From Tethya wilhelma (lineage: Eukaryota > Porifera > Demospongiae > Tethyida > Tethyidae): 64,000 nt of DNA. A model generated the notes under the pieces. That model was not told the origin of the DNA. It was given only the letters and a program-made list of their open reading frames with translations, and did no database searches. The DNA lies in the NCBI GenBank assembly GCA_964030475.1, contig CAXIPT010000001.1, positions 11,747,823 to 11,811,822 on the forward strand, given 5' to 3'. A program made the position numbers and the translations under genes. Of the stretch, positions 1-9,860 are shown one piece after another (the stretch's first letter is position 1; each line of letters starts with the position of its first letter).

Positions 1-193
1 AAACCATCCACCTAATTAATTATTCATGAGAAGCTAATTATGCAAAAAAAAACTGGTCATGTGACAAAATTAATTATATCTACATACTCTAATTAAAAAA
101 TCCTATCTATATTTCAATTTCTATTGTTTTAACTTATATATTATTAAAGTTATACAACTTTCGAATAATGTGTACCTAATTAAGGTAAACTGC

Positions 194-715
194 ATGGACC
201 CAGTCCTTAATTCACCTGAGTTCCTGGTACATTGTCTGGGGATGAACTAAGACAGCTCATTGAGGGCAAGTTGATAGAAGAGAGTCATGATCCCAAGAAC
301 ACTCAAGTAGTTTGCCATAATGTTGAAGGAAGTCTCCAACTTGCACTCCAAGATGTGGATGGAGTGTTTTTGACGATTGATCCCATTGAGATATAGGTGC
401 CCCTCCTGCTGATATCGCTGAGCTTGGCGAAAGCAGCGATGAGAGTGTCAAGGGCTTGAAAGAGGCCCTGAGGAGAGCGGAAGCACTCCAAACCGATCTA
501 ACACAGGCAATTGACAGATTGCAGAGGCTCCTTGAGAAAGAGACGAAGTCAACCAACCTGTAAAAGTTAAATTGCTCACAGCTGAGCGAGTTCGATGATG
601 CTCTGGTAAGTAAGGACGAGGAAATTGCCCGGCTGAAAGAGCAACTCCAGAGGACTGGTGGCATGAGACCATTGAGGAAGTGGAGAGTGATACTAGTACT
701 CCAATTTCTGTGACC
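194..715 (+). pseudogene. Ty3/Gypsy-type gag N-terminal remnant
   Basis: The plus-strand translation, read across frame changes, matches the N-terminus of the gag encoded on the minus strand at 42.5 kb. Shared blocks are an EGKL segment, an NTQV/NVQV segment followed by a V-x-G/D-x-x-x-x-L pattern, and a coiled-coil stretch ending SKDEEIARLKEQL here and SKDDEISHLKEQL there. Gag forms the particle that packages retroelement RNA. No zinc knuckle, protease or pol follows, and stops interrupt it, so it is a 5' fragment of a dead copy. The similarity was seen by eye only. Confidence 0.55.
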
Positions 716-996
716 GATATGTGATATGACGGTTTCGTTTAAGACACTGCTGCCTGCAATCAGCTCCTCTCTTGGAATATTAATAGCAAGAGAACTGAAC
801 TTTCTGATCTCCAGATTGGGTAGCTCTACCACAAGTTTACAGGTTGTTTTGAGCTGCCCTCCGTGATGTGATTTTTTGGGCCGACTATTGATTATTTCGG
901 ACACACCCTTTAATCGTGCCAGAAAGCGTTACAGAAAGGGGGTGGGGCTGGATGTTTGCACAACCTGGAGTAGATTTTCACGAGCAGTCTAATGGT
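716..996. other. Unassigned spacer
   Basis: No gene is recognised here. A minus-strand open stretch of about 60 codons (starting near 904) has no familiar motif. A GT-rich run near 940 is unremarkable. Confidence 0.4.
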
Positions 997-1164
997 AATA
1001 GTCTCGAAGCAGCAACGCCCACAGGTAAGTTAGAATAGCGTCCGATAATTGATGGTGTCCGAGCAATGATCGCTTACTCTAATAGTCTCGAAGCAGCAAC
1101 GCCCACAGGCAAGTCAGAATAGCGTCCGATAATTGATGGTGTCTGAGCATTGATCGCTTACTCT
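997..1164. repeat. 84-bp tandem duplication
   Basis: Two head-to-tail copies of 84 bp (997-1080 and 1081-1164) both begin AATAGTCTCGAAGCAGCAAC and end GATCGCTTACTCT. They differ at only a few positions, so the duplication looks recent. No coding content is seen. Confidence 0.9.
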
Positions 1165-1547
1165 ACAGAAAAACAAAAAAAAAACGCTGTGGCTCTAGAG
1201 CAACGGCGCGGCACTGAGTCCGTATACTTCTTGTATTGCAAAGTTATGTAATATGATAGTATCCGGATTTGCCATCGCTATCCGACAACATTGACTACAA
1301 TGTATTTAGCTTTAGTTTATGGACTGTAGCTAAAAGAGCCCTTGGTAACATTGTAATGGTGCTGGCAAGGCCCAGCATTCTCCCTGATCAAATTGGTGTA
1401 TAGTAACTAGTCAGGTTGAGAATACAGTGTTTCATGCCAGTGGGCACTGATAAGAAACTATGAAATTTACTGTGCCTGTATCATTCTATTTTGGTTTTGT
1501 TTTAAAACTTCAGAATCAAATTTGAAACTGATGTTGATGACAGTAGC
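1165..1547. other. Spacer before the MULE-like exon
   Basis: AT-rich with an A-run near 1173. It may hold the upstream region of the exon at 1548. No promoter motif can be assigned with confidence. Confidence 0.3.
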
Positions 1548-1974
1548 ATGAGTAAAAGTGAAATTGATCAAGACTCTGAGGCAGTAAAGCATAAAAAATT
1601 CTATGATGGTGATCCTAAAATGCCTATGTGTTCAAAGCTGAACCATGGTTATCCACTTCACTCACTGATCCACGCCTTATTGTTTGAAGCAGAAAATAGT
1701 TGTGTTTTTAAAGTTCAACCTCTTGGTGTTACTAAGAATGCAATGTTCGTAATTGATCTTGATGAAGTCCATTTCGAAGATTTAAAGGCAGATGACTTGG
1801 GATCATGGTCAGCTACAGGTACAAAGCGTACCTATTTCCGATTCACACAGTCAAATTCTATTCGTTATGCATCTGGTGTCCCATCATCATCTGCCGATTA
1901 TTTTTGTTTGACCCGGAGTTACTATGTCCACAAGACATACAATCGATTTCATCGAATCATTACTGATGTTAAAG
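1548..1974 (+). CDS. MULE-like transposon protein, N-terminal exon (partial)
   Basis: An ATG at 1548 opens 142 codons without a stop. The end of the exon carries a YYVHKTYNRFHRI segment, resembling the N-terminal domain of MULE-like proteins I recall from marine invertebrates. A GT donor (AAAG|GTATGT) follows 1974. Joining to an acceptor at 3530 keeps the frame in phase 1 and continues into a YYFDGPEVD / KPHGNSK block, also present in the relic at 59.2-59.5 kb. The role is probably DNA binding or an accessory function of the transposase; the catalytic DDE domain is absent here. The start is the first ATG of the open frame, and an upstream exon is not excluded. Confidence 0.55.
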
Positions 1975-2034
1975 GTATGTGTTATACTGTTGTATAGTGT
2001 AGTGTCGGATTGCAGAATTCTATAGTCTATATTA

Positions 2035-2410
2035 CCGTATAGTGGGAAATTTTCAGGGGTGTAAATTTTCGTGAAAAACCAAGACCGCGCTTCAGAAGAA
2101 AATATTTGTGGTTTTAATTTTCGTGACTCAAGTATCTCCAACTTACAGCGATTGAAGGTCTTGTGACAGTTTATCTGCTTTGGTATACATGTAGAATACT
2201 ATTCTAGCTAGATACTAGCTAGAATGGCTGCAAACTTCTCGAAAATACGGACAAAAGACAGAGAACTGAAGTCTTTGACAGTGTGCGCGTGGCGAGTATC
2301 GTACCTTTGACCTCAGAAAAATTTTTTGTGGGAGGGAAAATTTCGTGACTCAGGGGTTAGTCACGAAAATAACGAAAATTTGCACCCCACGGAAATTTCC
2401 CGCTATACGT
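2035..2410. mobile_element. MITE with CCGTATAG ends and TA target duplication
   Basis: The left end CCGTATAGTGGGAAATTTT is matched, inverted, by AAATTTCCCGCTATACG at the right end, and inner parts of the TIR also pair (GTGTAAATTTTCGTGA against its complement near 2360-2375). TA flanks both sides (2033-2034 and 2411-2412). No coding capacity. Ends and TA duplication fit a Tc1/mariner-type non-autonomous element, and they resemble those of the elements at 9008 and 55306. Confidence 0.8.
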
Positions 2411-2550
2411 TATAACATTGAAAAATTTCTTTGACGTATCTCAACGTATGGCAAAATGAAGAGATTTAGACTATAATAATGGCTGGGTTCATGGTTAGAG
2501 ACTAACAGACCTAACTTAGAAATGTGCTATTAATTTTACAAACTATAATA

Positions 2551-3466
2551 TGTGACCTGTCAAGGGAAAACCTGCCGGTTAGGAAATTATTGTTTTTGGA
2601 GTAAAATGCGGTTTTAGTTTAATTCGCGTTTTTGCGCGAATTTTTTTTTTTTTGCACGGATGCGCTGCGCTACATCTCAGCATGCTCCATGCAAAATTTG
2701 AGGGGTGGAGCTGCTTCTGTTGCAGAGATATAGCCAGTAGTTTCAGCCTCGTTCATTTTTACTTAGTTGCTAACACGGAGAACAGTTGCTATGCTGTGCA
2801 ACAAACCGTAGCGAATATTTATGAGCAAGGCAGCTGCCACTAAAAATAATTTATTATTCGATGTTCTCTCTTACTTATAAGCTGACTAATCTCAAAAATT
2901 TGCTACAGCACATAGACAGAAAGGTAAGCTAAAGCTTTGTTTGTACATGCTTGTCTAAGCCAAGCGCTTTCATACAGTACATTTCTACTCGTAGGTAATG
3001 CCTCTCCCTGTACGGCGATCGCGTACAGGTAATTTTGAGGCTTATCTTAGTTCTAGGAACTTACTGTACCTAGAATCTATCTCTCTACTAGCAAGCGCTT
3101 ACCTCCTTGAGTCCATTAGCTGTCTTCTGGGTCTTCTTTCCTAGCTACTCGCTTCTCACTAAATGATTTTTAGTCCCCACGTGGCTGGCTGTGGTAATAT
3201 TCAGCATGTACTGTACATGATCTAATTATGATACGGAGAGTATACGGACCGCCCATAGTTTACCTAGCAACAACTTTACAACCGTTTTTCTAGGAAGCCA
3301 CGAGTGGAGGCAGGGCTGCTTACAACAGCTATATCTGGAAAACTACTTGAGCTATGCGCATCAAATTTTGATATGCGCTTCCTAGGAAGGCCTAGATATA
3401 TGTGGAATAGCTAACTCAAAATTCGCAGATTTTCCTAACCGGCAGGTTTTCCCTTGACAGGTCACA
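2551..3466. mobile_element. 916-bp non-autonomous TIR element
   Basis: Perfect 36-bp terminal inverted repeats begin TGTGACCTGTCAAGGGAAAA at the left and close with the complement ending GACAGGTCACA at the right. TA flanks both ends (2549-2550 and 3467-3468). The interior has no recognisable transposase. It lies inside the MULE-like intron. The TA duplication suggests a Tc1/mariner-like mobiliser, but the TIR differs from the CCGTA group. Confidence 0.85.
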
Positions 3467-3530
3467 TATACATATGTATGCACGCATGGTGTGTTATAAT
3501 TTTTATATGTTTACATTTTTACATATTCAG

Positions 3531-3653
3531 ATTGTACTGGTGCACAGAATCACTATGGAATGATTCAATATTACTTTGATGGGCCTGAAGTTGATATTAA
3601 GATCAAACCTCACGGTAATTCCAAATCTAATGCTCCATTTTTCTGTACATCAG
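3531..3653 (+). CDS. MULE-like protein, second exon (cut at a single N)
   Basis: After the acceptor at 3530 the frame reads through a YYFDGPEVDIKIKPHGNSK block to the unknown base at 3654. Immediately after that base the sequence is the middle of an unrelated foldback MITE. The minus-strand relic at 59.2-59.5 kb has the corresponding YWFDGPQID / KPHGNSKRSRPYF segment and continues past this point, so the exon is truncated here by a join or an insertion. Confidence 0.6.
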
Positions 3654-3654
3654 N

Positions 3655-3851
3655 TGTGTGGGCTGCATGTAGTACTCTCTTCCAATGTTGAGTCCCTCAT
3701 GTTGCCCATAGGAATAATTCTTTACACACTCAAACAGCCATTCCATCTTGTTTGCTTTCTTTTTACAATTTGGCCATTCCTATGTCTCATTACATTTCCA
3801 ATGTTTTTTTTTTTACTTGTTTGTTCTCATTTTTTCATAATTCTCTGAATC
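3655..3851. repeat. Foldback MITE, right arm
   Basis: Matches the spacer and right arm of the foldback MITE family described at 60239-60565: a GGGCTGCATGTA spacer, AACAGCCATTCCATCTTGTTTG, then a T-run and TTCTCATTTTTTCATAATTC. The left arm is missing because the repeat starts at the single N at 3654. Confidence 0.8.
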
Positions 3852-4147
3852 ACATTTGAGCTCGAGTTTGTGTGTATATATACGGTAGTTACTTGTACTC
3901 TATATATCAGCATGAATATTATAGCTTGTATAATCTACTGGTATGCTATCAGTAAAGTGAAGCATCTCAGCACTGGAGGCTGGAGTGTATCTAACAAAAT
4001 TTACTAGCTTTACTCATCTTCAACAACATAATACGTGTGACATTAAAGTAGTCTATTCACCTCCTAAATATTGAAGACTGAAAGATTACAGAGAGCTCAG
4101 CACAACCAGAAATCTTCAGGTAAAGCAGGCAGGCAGCGAATATTCAG
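3852..4147. other. Spacer
   Basis: AT-rich, with a short TATATA run near 3878 and no gene recognised. Confidence 0.4.
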
Positions 4148-4634
4148 ATTCCAAATAACGCACACTTATATCTGGAAAAGGGTCGTCACTTTGAAATATT
4201 CAAGTAGCTAATGAATTATGCATGAGTGTAGAAATGAATAGCTGCCATACGGAGAAGGCGCTTTTCGCCGTGTATCTAGCCACCTAACGAGAGACACAGA
4301 AAAACGATACCAAAAGCACATGAAGACAAAGATACCAAGTTTATTAGTTCAAGAATCAGCTTCTGAAAGTGAACAGTCTTTGAGAAAAGTTGAGCCATGA
4401 TAGAAGAAGAAGAAGAAGAAGATGGAGGTTTGGCATATTTTAGTTTGGTACTTTAGCGATGGTTTTAGGCCATGTTTTTGGGCTTGTTGGAAAGAGAATG
4501 AGCTAAATAGTAGCTTGAGAAGCCTTTTAGTGGCAAGCGCTCAGTTTTTGCAGAGTTATTCGCGTGAATATTTGTATTGCGCTAATGGGCCATCTGTGCC
4601 ATTCCTATGTACCCAGTACTACCGTACTGGGAAT
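4148..4634. mobile_element. ATTCC...GGGAAT repeat with GAA microsatellite, copy 1
   Basis: Starts ATTCCAAATAACGCACACTT and ends with the perfect hairpin CCCAGTAC-TACC-GTACTGGG followed by AAT. It carries a (GAA)n tract near 4406-4421. Related copies are at 4715, 23031, 23598, 26113 and, inverted, at 52071. Terminal hairpin and internal microsatellite resemble DINE-1/HINE-type elements that depend on Helentrons, but the 5' end was not matched to a Helentron here. Confidence 0.75.
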
Positions 4635-4714
4635 GATAGTCAAAGTCCTGATTCATCTCTTAAGAAAGGCAACCAGGTATCACAAAATAATTCCAGGCAA
4701 CTTCAGTGCATTTA
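4635..4714. repeat. Conserved linker between tandem repeat copies
   Basis: About 80 bp containing GATTCATCTCTTAAGAAAGG and CAACCAGGTATCACAAAA. The same linker separates the copies at 23533-23597 and appears inverted at about 59998-60080. The dimer therefore appears to be a unit that was copied as a whole. Confidence 0.75.
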
Positions 4715-5231
4715 ATTCCAAATAAGGCACACTTTTGCGTGTGGAAAGGGTTGTCAATTCGAATTTTCTAGAAGCTAATGAATTATTCATGACTGTAGAA
4801 ATTAATGGCGGCCATATGGAGGAGGCGCTTTTCGCCTTGTATCTAGCTACTCAATGAGAGGCGCTAAAAACCGATGGCAAAAGCGACTGTACCGGAAGAA
4901 ACCAAGTTCATCCGTTCAAGAATCTGCTTCTAAAAGTGAATAGTCTCTGAGAAAAGTTGAGCCAAGATTGAAAAAGAAGAAGAAGAAGAAGAAGAAGAAT
5001 AAGAAGAAGCTGGAGAAAATTGAGGTTTGGCATATTTGTGTTTGTTACTTTAGCGATGTTTTTAGGCCATGTTTTTGGGCTCATTAGAAAGAGAAAGAGC
5101 TAAATAGTAGCTTTAGAAGCCTTTTAGTGCTAAGCGCTCAGTTTTTGTAGAATTATTCATGTGAATATTTGTATTGCGCTAATGGGCCATCCATGCCATT
5201 CCTGTGTACCCAGTACTACCGTACTGGGAAT
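4715..5231. mobile_element. ATTCC...GGGAAT repeat, copy 2
   Basis: Starts ATTCCAAATAAGGCACACTT and ends with the same CCCAGTAC...GTACTGGG hairpin. The GAA tract lies near 4975-5000. It is in the same orientation as copy 1, forming a dimer with it. Confidence 0.75.
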
Positions 5232-5465
5232 GATGTAATGAAAAGTGTTCGGTTGTCTAATAAAAACTTAACAATACTATAATACAGCTGTTTGCATTAA
5301 ACTTGCCACTATGAACTGCAGATAATAAGCCAAACTATGAGTAATTGTGGTTAGTTAGCAGAGCTAGAGTGAAAACACGAGCTCAGGTGATGTCTGCATG
5401 AGTGTGCATAAATGATTGTACACATGTCAGTGCAGTGGTATAGCTAACTTAGCCAGCTCAGAGCT
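5232..5465. other. Spacer upstream of a gene fragment
   Basis: No gene is seen. It contains the region just before the ATG at 5466. Confidence 0.3.
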
Positions 5466-5603
5466 ATGGAACCAGGGCAGCGCTTCTATGATTATGGCTA
5501 TAACTATGCTGCAGGCTGGTTGCCAAATATGCAGTATGCACCACCACCTGGCAGTTCTGGTACTCGGGCCGGTGTGAATCTAACCAATGGGACAAACTCT
5601 CAG
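5466..5603 (+). CDS. Unrecognised protein, first exon
   Basis: An ATG at 5466 opens 46 codons rich in G, Y, N and P, ending at a CAG|GTAAAA donor at 5603/5604. A following exon candidate begins at 5685. I do not recognise the family. The context, between transposon remnants, suggests it could be the N-terminus of a transposase. It might instead be a host gene fragment. Confidence 0.35.
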
Positions 5604-5684
5604 GTAAAATATCATGAATGGGCTGAGTGTCCCAGCAGTCAAGATACTATTTTTTTAGAGTGAAACTGAGCACTTCAATTACAG

Positions 5685-6072
5685 AGTGAAAATTATCAAT
5701 ACAAAAGCCAAAAGAGATTCTCCTGTGATTGACTGGCATGGAGTGAAGGAAAATTTTGTCACAGTTGATGAGCTAAAAGAGAAGCTATGTGACTCCTCAC
5801 TTTAAGAGCACCTGCCTTCAATTAGCAAGTTGAATATGGGATACTTTCATGGCAGACCACAGGTGAAGAATTGGATTCTCTCTGATGAAGACCTTGAAGC
5901 CATGTATGAGCATGCAGCAAGAAATAACAGGGAAGTATTCCTGTGGTGTGATGGGAAAAGTGAAAAGAGTACCAAATGCAGAAAATCAACGGAGGAAGAT
6001 GATGAAGACAGTGAAGGTGCACCTGTTACTAAGCTAGCCAAATCAGCAGGGTCAGAAGAGGAAGAGATATAA
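5685..6072 (+). pseudogene. Second exon of the unrecognised protein, with an in-frame stop
   Basis: After the ACAG acceptor at 5684 an open frame reads VKIINTKAKRD at its start, is interrupted by TAA at 5803-5805 and continues in the same frame through GYFHGRPQVKNWILSDEDLE to an acidic tail ending at 6072. The pattern (short strand, then an acidic-tipped helix) loosely recalls PB1-like N-terminal domains seen in some animal transposase families, but this is only a guess. The in-frame TAA makes it a pseudogene unless the exon is spliced differently. Confidence 0.35.
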
Positions 6073-6119
6073 AAGTATGTTGATAAGCTTCAATCTATTC
6101 ATGCACAAATCTATGACTA

Positions 6120-6672
6120 TGGCCAGTAGTGTGGTAGTAGGTTGAGCTCAATGAACTCACAAAATCGCTGTCCTGTAAGACTCCCAACAACAAGCTTTAC
6201 ATCCAGTACTCTTTCACTTGACAGTGCAGCTACCACTGAAACACGATAGCCTCTAGATAGCAGCCTTCTGGCAACACAGCGCTTCCCTCTGAGACTGTAG
6301 CCAAACCTCCTGATAGCATCTTCCCTGCTGCAGCCTGTTTATCAACAAAAATTAACATGTTTGAGCTGTACAATGCCACCTCTGCAAGGTATCGTGCTCT
6401 CGATGCCTCACTTTGCTGAATAGCCACCAGTCTCATCTTTTTCCGAGTAAAATTTGAAGTTTAAGAAACCTACAAATTGTTGATACGTGTACATCAGTGC
6501 CTCGAAACAATAGTTCTTTTAGCTCTGAAAGGTACATGCCAGGTGTATCTAGCAGAACTTCAAGTATATGAAGCTTATCAGCAGTAGAAAGTTTACTTCT
6601 TGAGATTGAAAGTTGTTTCTTGTCCACTGACCCTGCTCTGTCAAACAATTTCAAAATTCCTCTTACAGTCAC
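6120..6672 (-). pseudogene. Tc1/mariner-like transposase remnant
   Basis: The upper part (6672-6433) encodes a helix-turn-helix segment with YLSELKELL followed by VSTICRFLK, typical of IS630/Tc1 transposases. Farther along, in another frame, comes a GCSREDAIRRFGYSLRGKR segment with VSVVAAL, matching the block around the second catalytic Asp of this superfamily. Frame changes and the lost Asp-Glu context of the first part show it is dead. These enzymes cut and paste DNA at TA sites. It could be related to whatever moved the TA-flanked CCGTA MITEs, but that link is untested. Confidence 0.65.
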
Positions 6673-6760
6673 ACACAGGAATCCAATAAAAGAAAAGGTA
6701 TGAATATGTAATCATTAGAGTCAGAATAATACTCATTGAATTAAAATTTTATCTTAATAG

Positions 6761-7672
6761 ATTGAACAGGCAGAAGTGAAAATGAGTATTCTTTTTGCTC
6801 AGCATAATGTACCCCTAGCAGTAGCTGATCATCTGAGACCTATGATTCGCGATGTGTTCGATGGAGATGTCACAAAAAGATATGCTTACGCAAGAACAAA
6901 AACATCATGTATTCTCAACCGTGCAGTTGCACCACTGTTTAAAGCGAATTTAGTTGGCATCATGCAGGAATCTCCATACTCTTTGGCTATAGATGGATCC
7001 AATGACACAGATTTGCTAAAAATGAACCCCATAACTGTGCGGATTTTTGACGAGGTGCATCAACAGGTGGAAACAAGGTTTCTTGATATGTGCACTACCT
7101 CAGGAATAAATGCTGCTACTGCTTAAGCGATAATTGAGAAGATGGATTCTGTTCTAGTGTCAAACAACATATCATGGGATAATTGTGTGGGTGTAGGAGT
7201 TGATAACACAAGTGTCAATATTGGAAAGCACAATTCCATTATGACAAGGGTTCGTAGGAATAATTCTGATATATATTTCATGGGATGCCCTTGTCATATT
7301 GCTCATAACACAGCGGTTACTGCTGCAGAAGCATTTACACATGAAACTGGATTTGATGTAGAAGAAGTGGTGGTTGACCTATTTTATTGGTTTGATATGA
7401 GCACCAAAAGAAAGAGTTCATTTGAACAATATTGTGCTTTCTGCGATATCGGTTATAGAAAGATTATCAAGCACCTTTCAACAAGGTGTCTTAGTTTAGA
7501 AGCTGCAGTTGAGCGTGCACTGAAGCAATACAGTGGTTTGCGTTCCTACTTCCTCTCAGAAGGTTGTGCAGAAGCTCACTTTAACAGATTGAATCAAGTG
7601 TTTGCTAAACCAATTAGTGAGGTTTAACTGCTCTTTTTCATGCTTCCCTTCCCATTTTCAATCAGTTTAATC
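6761..7672 (+). pseudogene. hAT-like transposase fragment
   Basis: An acceptor-like TTAATAG precedes 6761. The frame reads through YSLAIDGSND (an early catalytic-domain block), then TAA at 7124-7126, then the same frame continues through GVGVDNTSVN, GCPCHIAHN and a long block ending LSLEAAVERALKQYSGLRSYFLSE. This order is that of a hAT subfamily common in fish and invertebrates. A second stop at 7624 and a frame change follow. The match can be traced to about 7672, where BEL/Pao gag sequence begins abruptly. The C-terminal dimerisation part is missing. Confidence 0.7.
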
Positions 7673-8300
7673 GAAGGATTGCGAAGGTTACATGATTGTG
7701 TAGAGGCCCACATGAGAGGTCTCAAAGCATTGAGAGTGCCTGCTGCATCATATGGTGGATTGTTTAATTCGGTGTTGGTGAACAAACTGCCTTCAGAATT
7801 GAAGCTTATTGTTACCTGAGAGATGACAGGGGAATCATGGGATCTGGAACATCTGATAAAGACCTTTGGGAGATAAGTGGATGCAGAAAACGTGCCTTTA
7901 TTCCTAGCAATCCTCGAAAGCTGCAACCACGACTACCCACTGACGCTACTCTGGTGGTTAGCACCTCAGGATCCAATGGAAAACCTACCTGTGTCTATTG
8001 TGACAAGGACCACACGTCCAACTCCTGTACAACTGTAACTGACAAAACAAAGCGCAAGGAGGTACTCCGCGAGGCTGGAAGATGCTTTGTCTGTACAAAG
8101 CGACACCATCTCAGTAGAGATTGCCACTCTACATTCAATTCTAGGAAGTGCCAAGGAAGGCACCACATTTCCATTTGTACCTGAACTGCTGGGAAGTCAG
8201 ACAAGACACCCGCCACTGATCAACAATCTGGAGGTCCCATGAGTGATAAAGCTCCACAGACCACTAATTCGCTCTGCACTGGTGCACCCAATTGAATCTT
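7673..8300 (+). pseudogene. BEL/Pao element 1: gag C-terminal part with zinc knuckles
   Basis: Begins inside gag with LRRLHDCVEAHMRGLKALRV and a SYGGL block, which parallels the second Pao copy near 43.69-43.83 kb. A cysteine-rich region follows at about 7989-8180 (CVYCDKDH, then CFVCTKRHHLSRDC and CQGRHHISIC), the nucleic-acid-binding knuckles of BEL/Pao gag. Frame changes and stops are present. The 5' LTR and the first part of gag are absent because the copy is joined directly to a hAT fragment. Confidence 0.75.
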
Positions 8301-9007
8301 ACTTCAGACGGCTAAGGTGGAGTTAATCAACCCAATGAGTCCTGAGACAGGAATAGCAGCTAGAGCCATTTTTGATGGTGGAAATCAGAGAACTTACATC
8401 AGCAGACACCTCCAATTCCAACTGGAACTTCCTACCTTGTGATTGCAAATCAAGACGTTTGGCAATTCAGAGAGCCACAACGAAGTTTATGATGTCGTTC
8501 GTCTTGGTGTAAAGATGAAAAGTGGGGAAGTGCTTGAAATCGAATCCTTGGTGGTGCCCCTTGTCTGCAGCCCGCTGACTTCACAACCCATTGATGTCTC
8601 AAGAGATTCCTATGAACATCTCGCTGACCTTAAATTGGCTGACTGCTGTTTCCAGTGATGTGTTGGAAGTTGATATCCTAATTGGATCTGTCTACTACTG
8701 GAGTCTAGTTACTGGAAGGGTAATCAGGGGCCAAACAGGTTGGATGGGTCTTGTCAGGACCAACAAGTAGTCAGGTCACAGTTAACCTCACTCTTTCCTC
8801 AGCTCACACTTTAAAGGCGAATACCTTTATCACTGAACCAAGTTTGGATGACCGACTAAAACAGTTCTGGGAACTAGAAGCACTAGGTATCCGCAAGAAC
8901 GAGTCCCCTGTATATGAGAAGTTTCTTCAACAGATCACATTTGATGGAGCAAGGTATGAAGTGAGTTTGCCTTGGAAAGAACACCACCTACCACTCCTTG
9001 ACCACTA
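8301..9007 (+). pseudogene. BEL/Pao element 1: protease and start of RT region
   Basis: A retropepsin-like AIFDGGNQRTYIS block is at about 8368-8406. The usual D-S-G reads D-G-G here. It is followed by a region equivalent to 44.56-45.0 kb of copy 2, including VDVLIG-like and EQLRSFWELE-like segments, and stops break the frame. The reading frame is then interrupted at 9008 by a MITE. Confidence 0.7.
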
Positions 9008-9211
9008 CCGTATACCGCTTAATTTTCGAGGTTACTTAATTTTCGCGGATCGCGCTATTGCAGATTTTCGTTGAATAAGTTTTGCGGATTGATATCATTC
9101 GTGTGCGCACGCATATGAGCACGCAATTTTTTGTTGAACAATTTTCGCAGATAACGTTCGATCCGCGAAAACTGCGAAAGTTAAGTACCACGAAAATTAA
9201 GCGGTATACGG
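9008..9211. mobile_element. 204-bp MITE inserted in BEL/Pao pol
   Basis: Perfect inverted ends CCGTATACCGCTTAATTTTC / GAAAATTAAGCGGTATACGG with TA on both sides (9006-9007 and 9212-9213). Most of the element pairs with itself. The host reading frame is the same on each side once the element and one TA are discounted, which fixes the insertion point exactly. Confidence 0.95.
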
Positions 9212-9213
9212 TA

Positions 9214-9860
9214 TGATCTTTGTAAGAAGAGACTTGAAGGTCTATTTAGGAGACTGAGACAGACACCACACTTACTTAAGGAATATAACAAGATAATGCA
9301 GGACCAGTTGCAAAGGGGGATAATTGAAGAAGTCAAACCATCGAACCTGCATGGTGAACGACCGAACTCATTATCTACCTCACCACGGAGTGGTTAGACA
9401 AGATAAGTCAACATCAAGGCTACGGATTGTATACAACGCCTTGGCTCGATCTTCCGGACCTTCTTTCAATGATTGCCTGTACACTGGTCCTAAATTTGGC
9501 GAATCGATTTTTGATATTCTCCTACGATTTCGATCTTATGCAGTGGCCCTCATCGGAAACATAGAGAAGGCCTTCGTAATGGTATCTGTACGAGAGACAG
9601 ACCGAGACTCACTTCGGTTCCTGTGGACTAACGACCTCGCCTTGAACCCATTGCGTTCAGATTCACTCGTGTCGTATTTGGAGTGACAGCAAGTCCTTTC
9701 TTGCTTAATGCCACTATTAATCATCACTTGGAGATGTTCAGAAACGTGGATCCCACCTTTGTCAAGAAGTTTCAATCATCCATCTACGTCGATGACCTTA
9801 TGTAGCATCTGGCCGTGAACTTTATCTGAAGTCGAAACATCGACTTGCCACAGCTGGATT
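9214..9860 (+). pseudogene. BEL/Pao element 1: reverse transcriptase
   Basis: Blocks in order: RGIIEEV near 9315, PHHGVVRQDKSTSRLRIVYNA at 9379-9441, GNIEKAFVMVSV at about 9557-9592 (the A motif has N where D is expected before IEKAF), FLWTNDL, and YVDDLM at about 9787-9804. The polymerase copies element RNA to DNA. Frames shift near 9670 and a stop follows YVDD, so no active enzyme could be made. Confidence 0.8.

Larger units (their letters stand above)
1975..3530 (+). other. Inferred intron of the MULE-like gene
   Basis: GTATGT donor at 1975 and TATTCAG acceptor ending at 3530. Splicing keeps the frame and joins two blocks that read as one domain. Most of the intron is two independent MITE insertions (2035-2410 and 2551-3466), so the original intron was much shorter. 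Confidence 0.55.

Noticed and set aside
997..1164. Possible CRISPR-like direct repeat
   Set aside because: Two adjacent 84-bp units with no spacers; the context is eukaryotic.
2652..2843. 63-codon frame in the 916-bp TIR element
   Set aside because: No domain, lies within a non-autonomous element, and starts next to a T-run.
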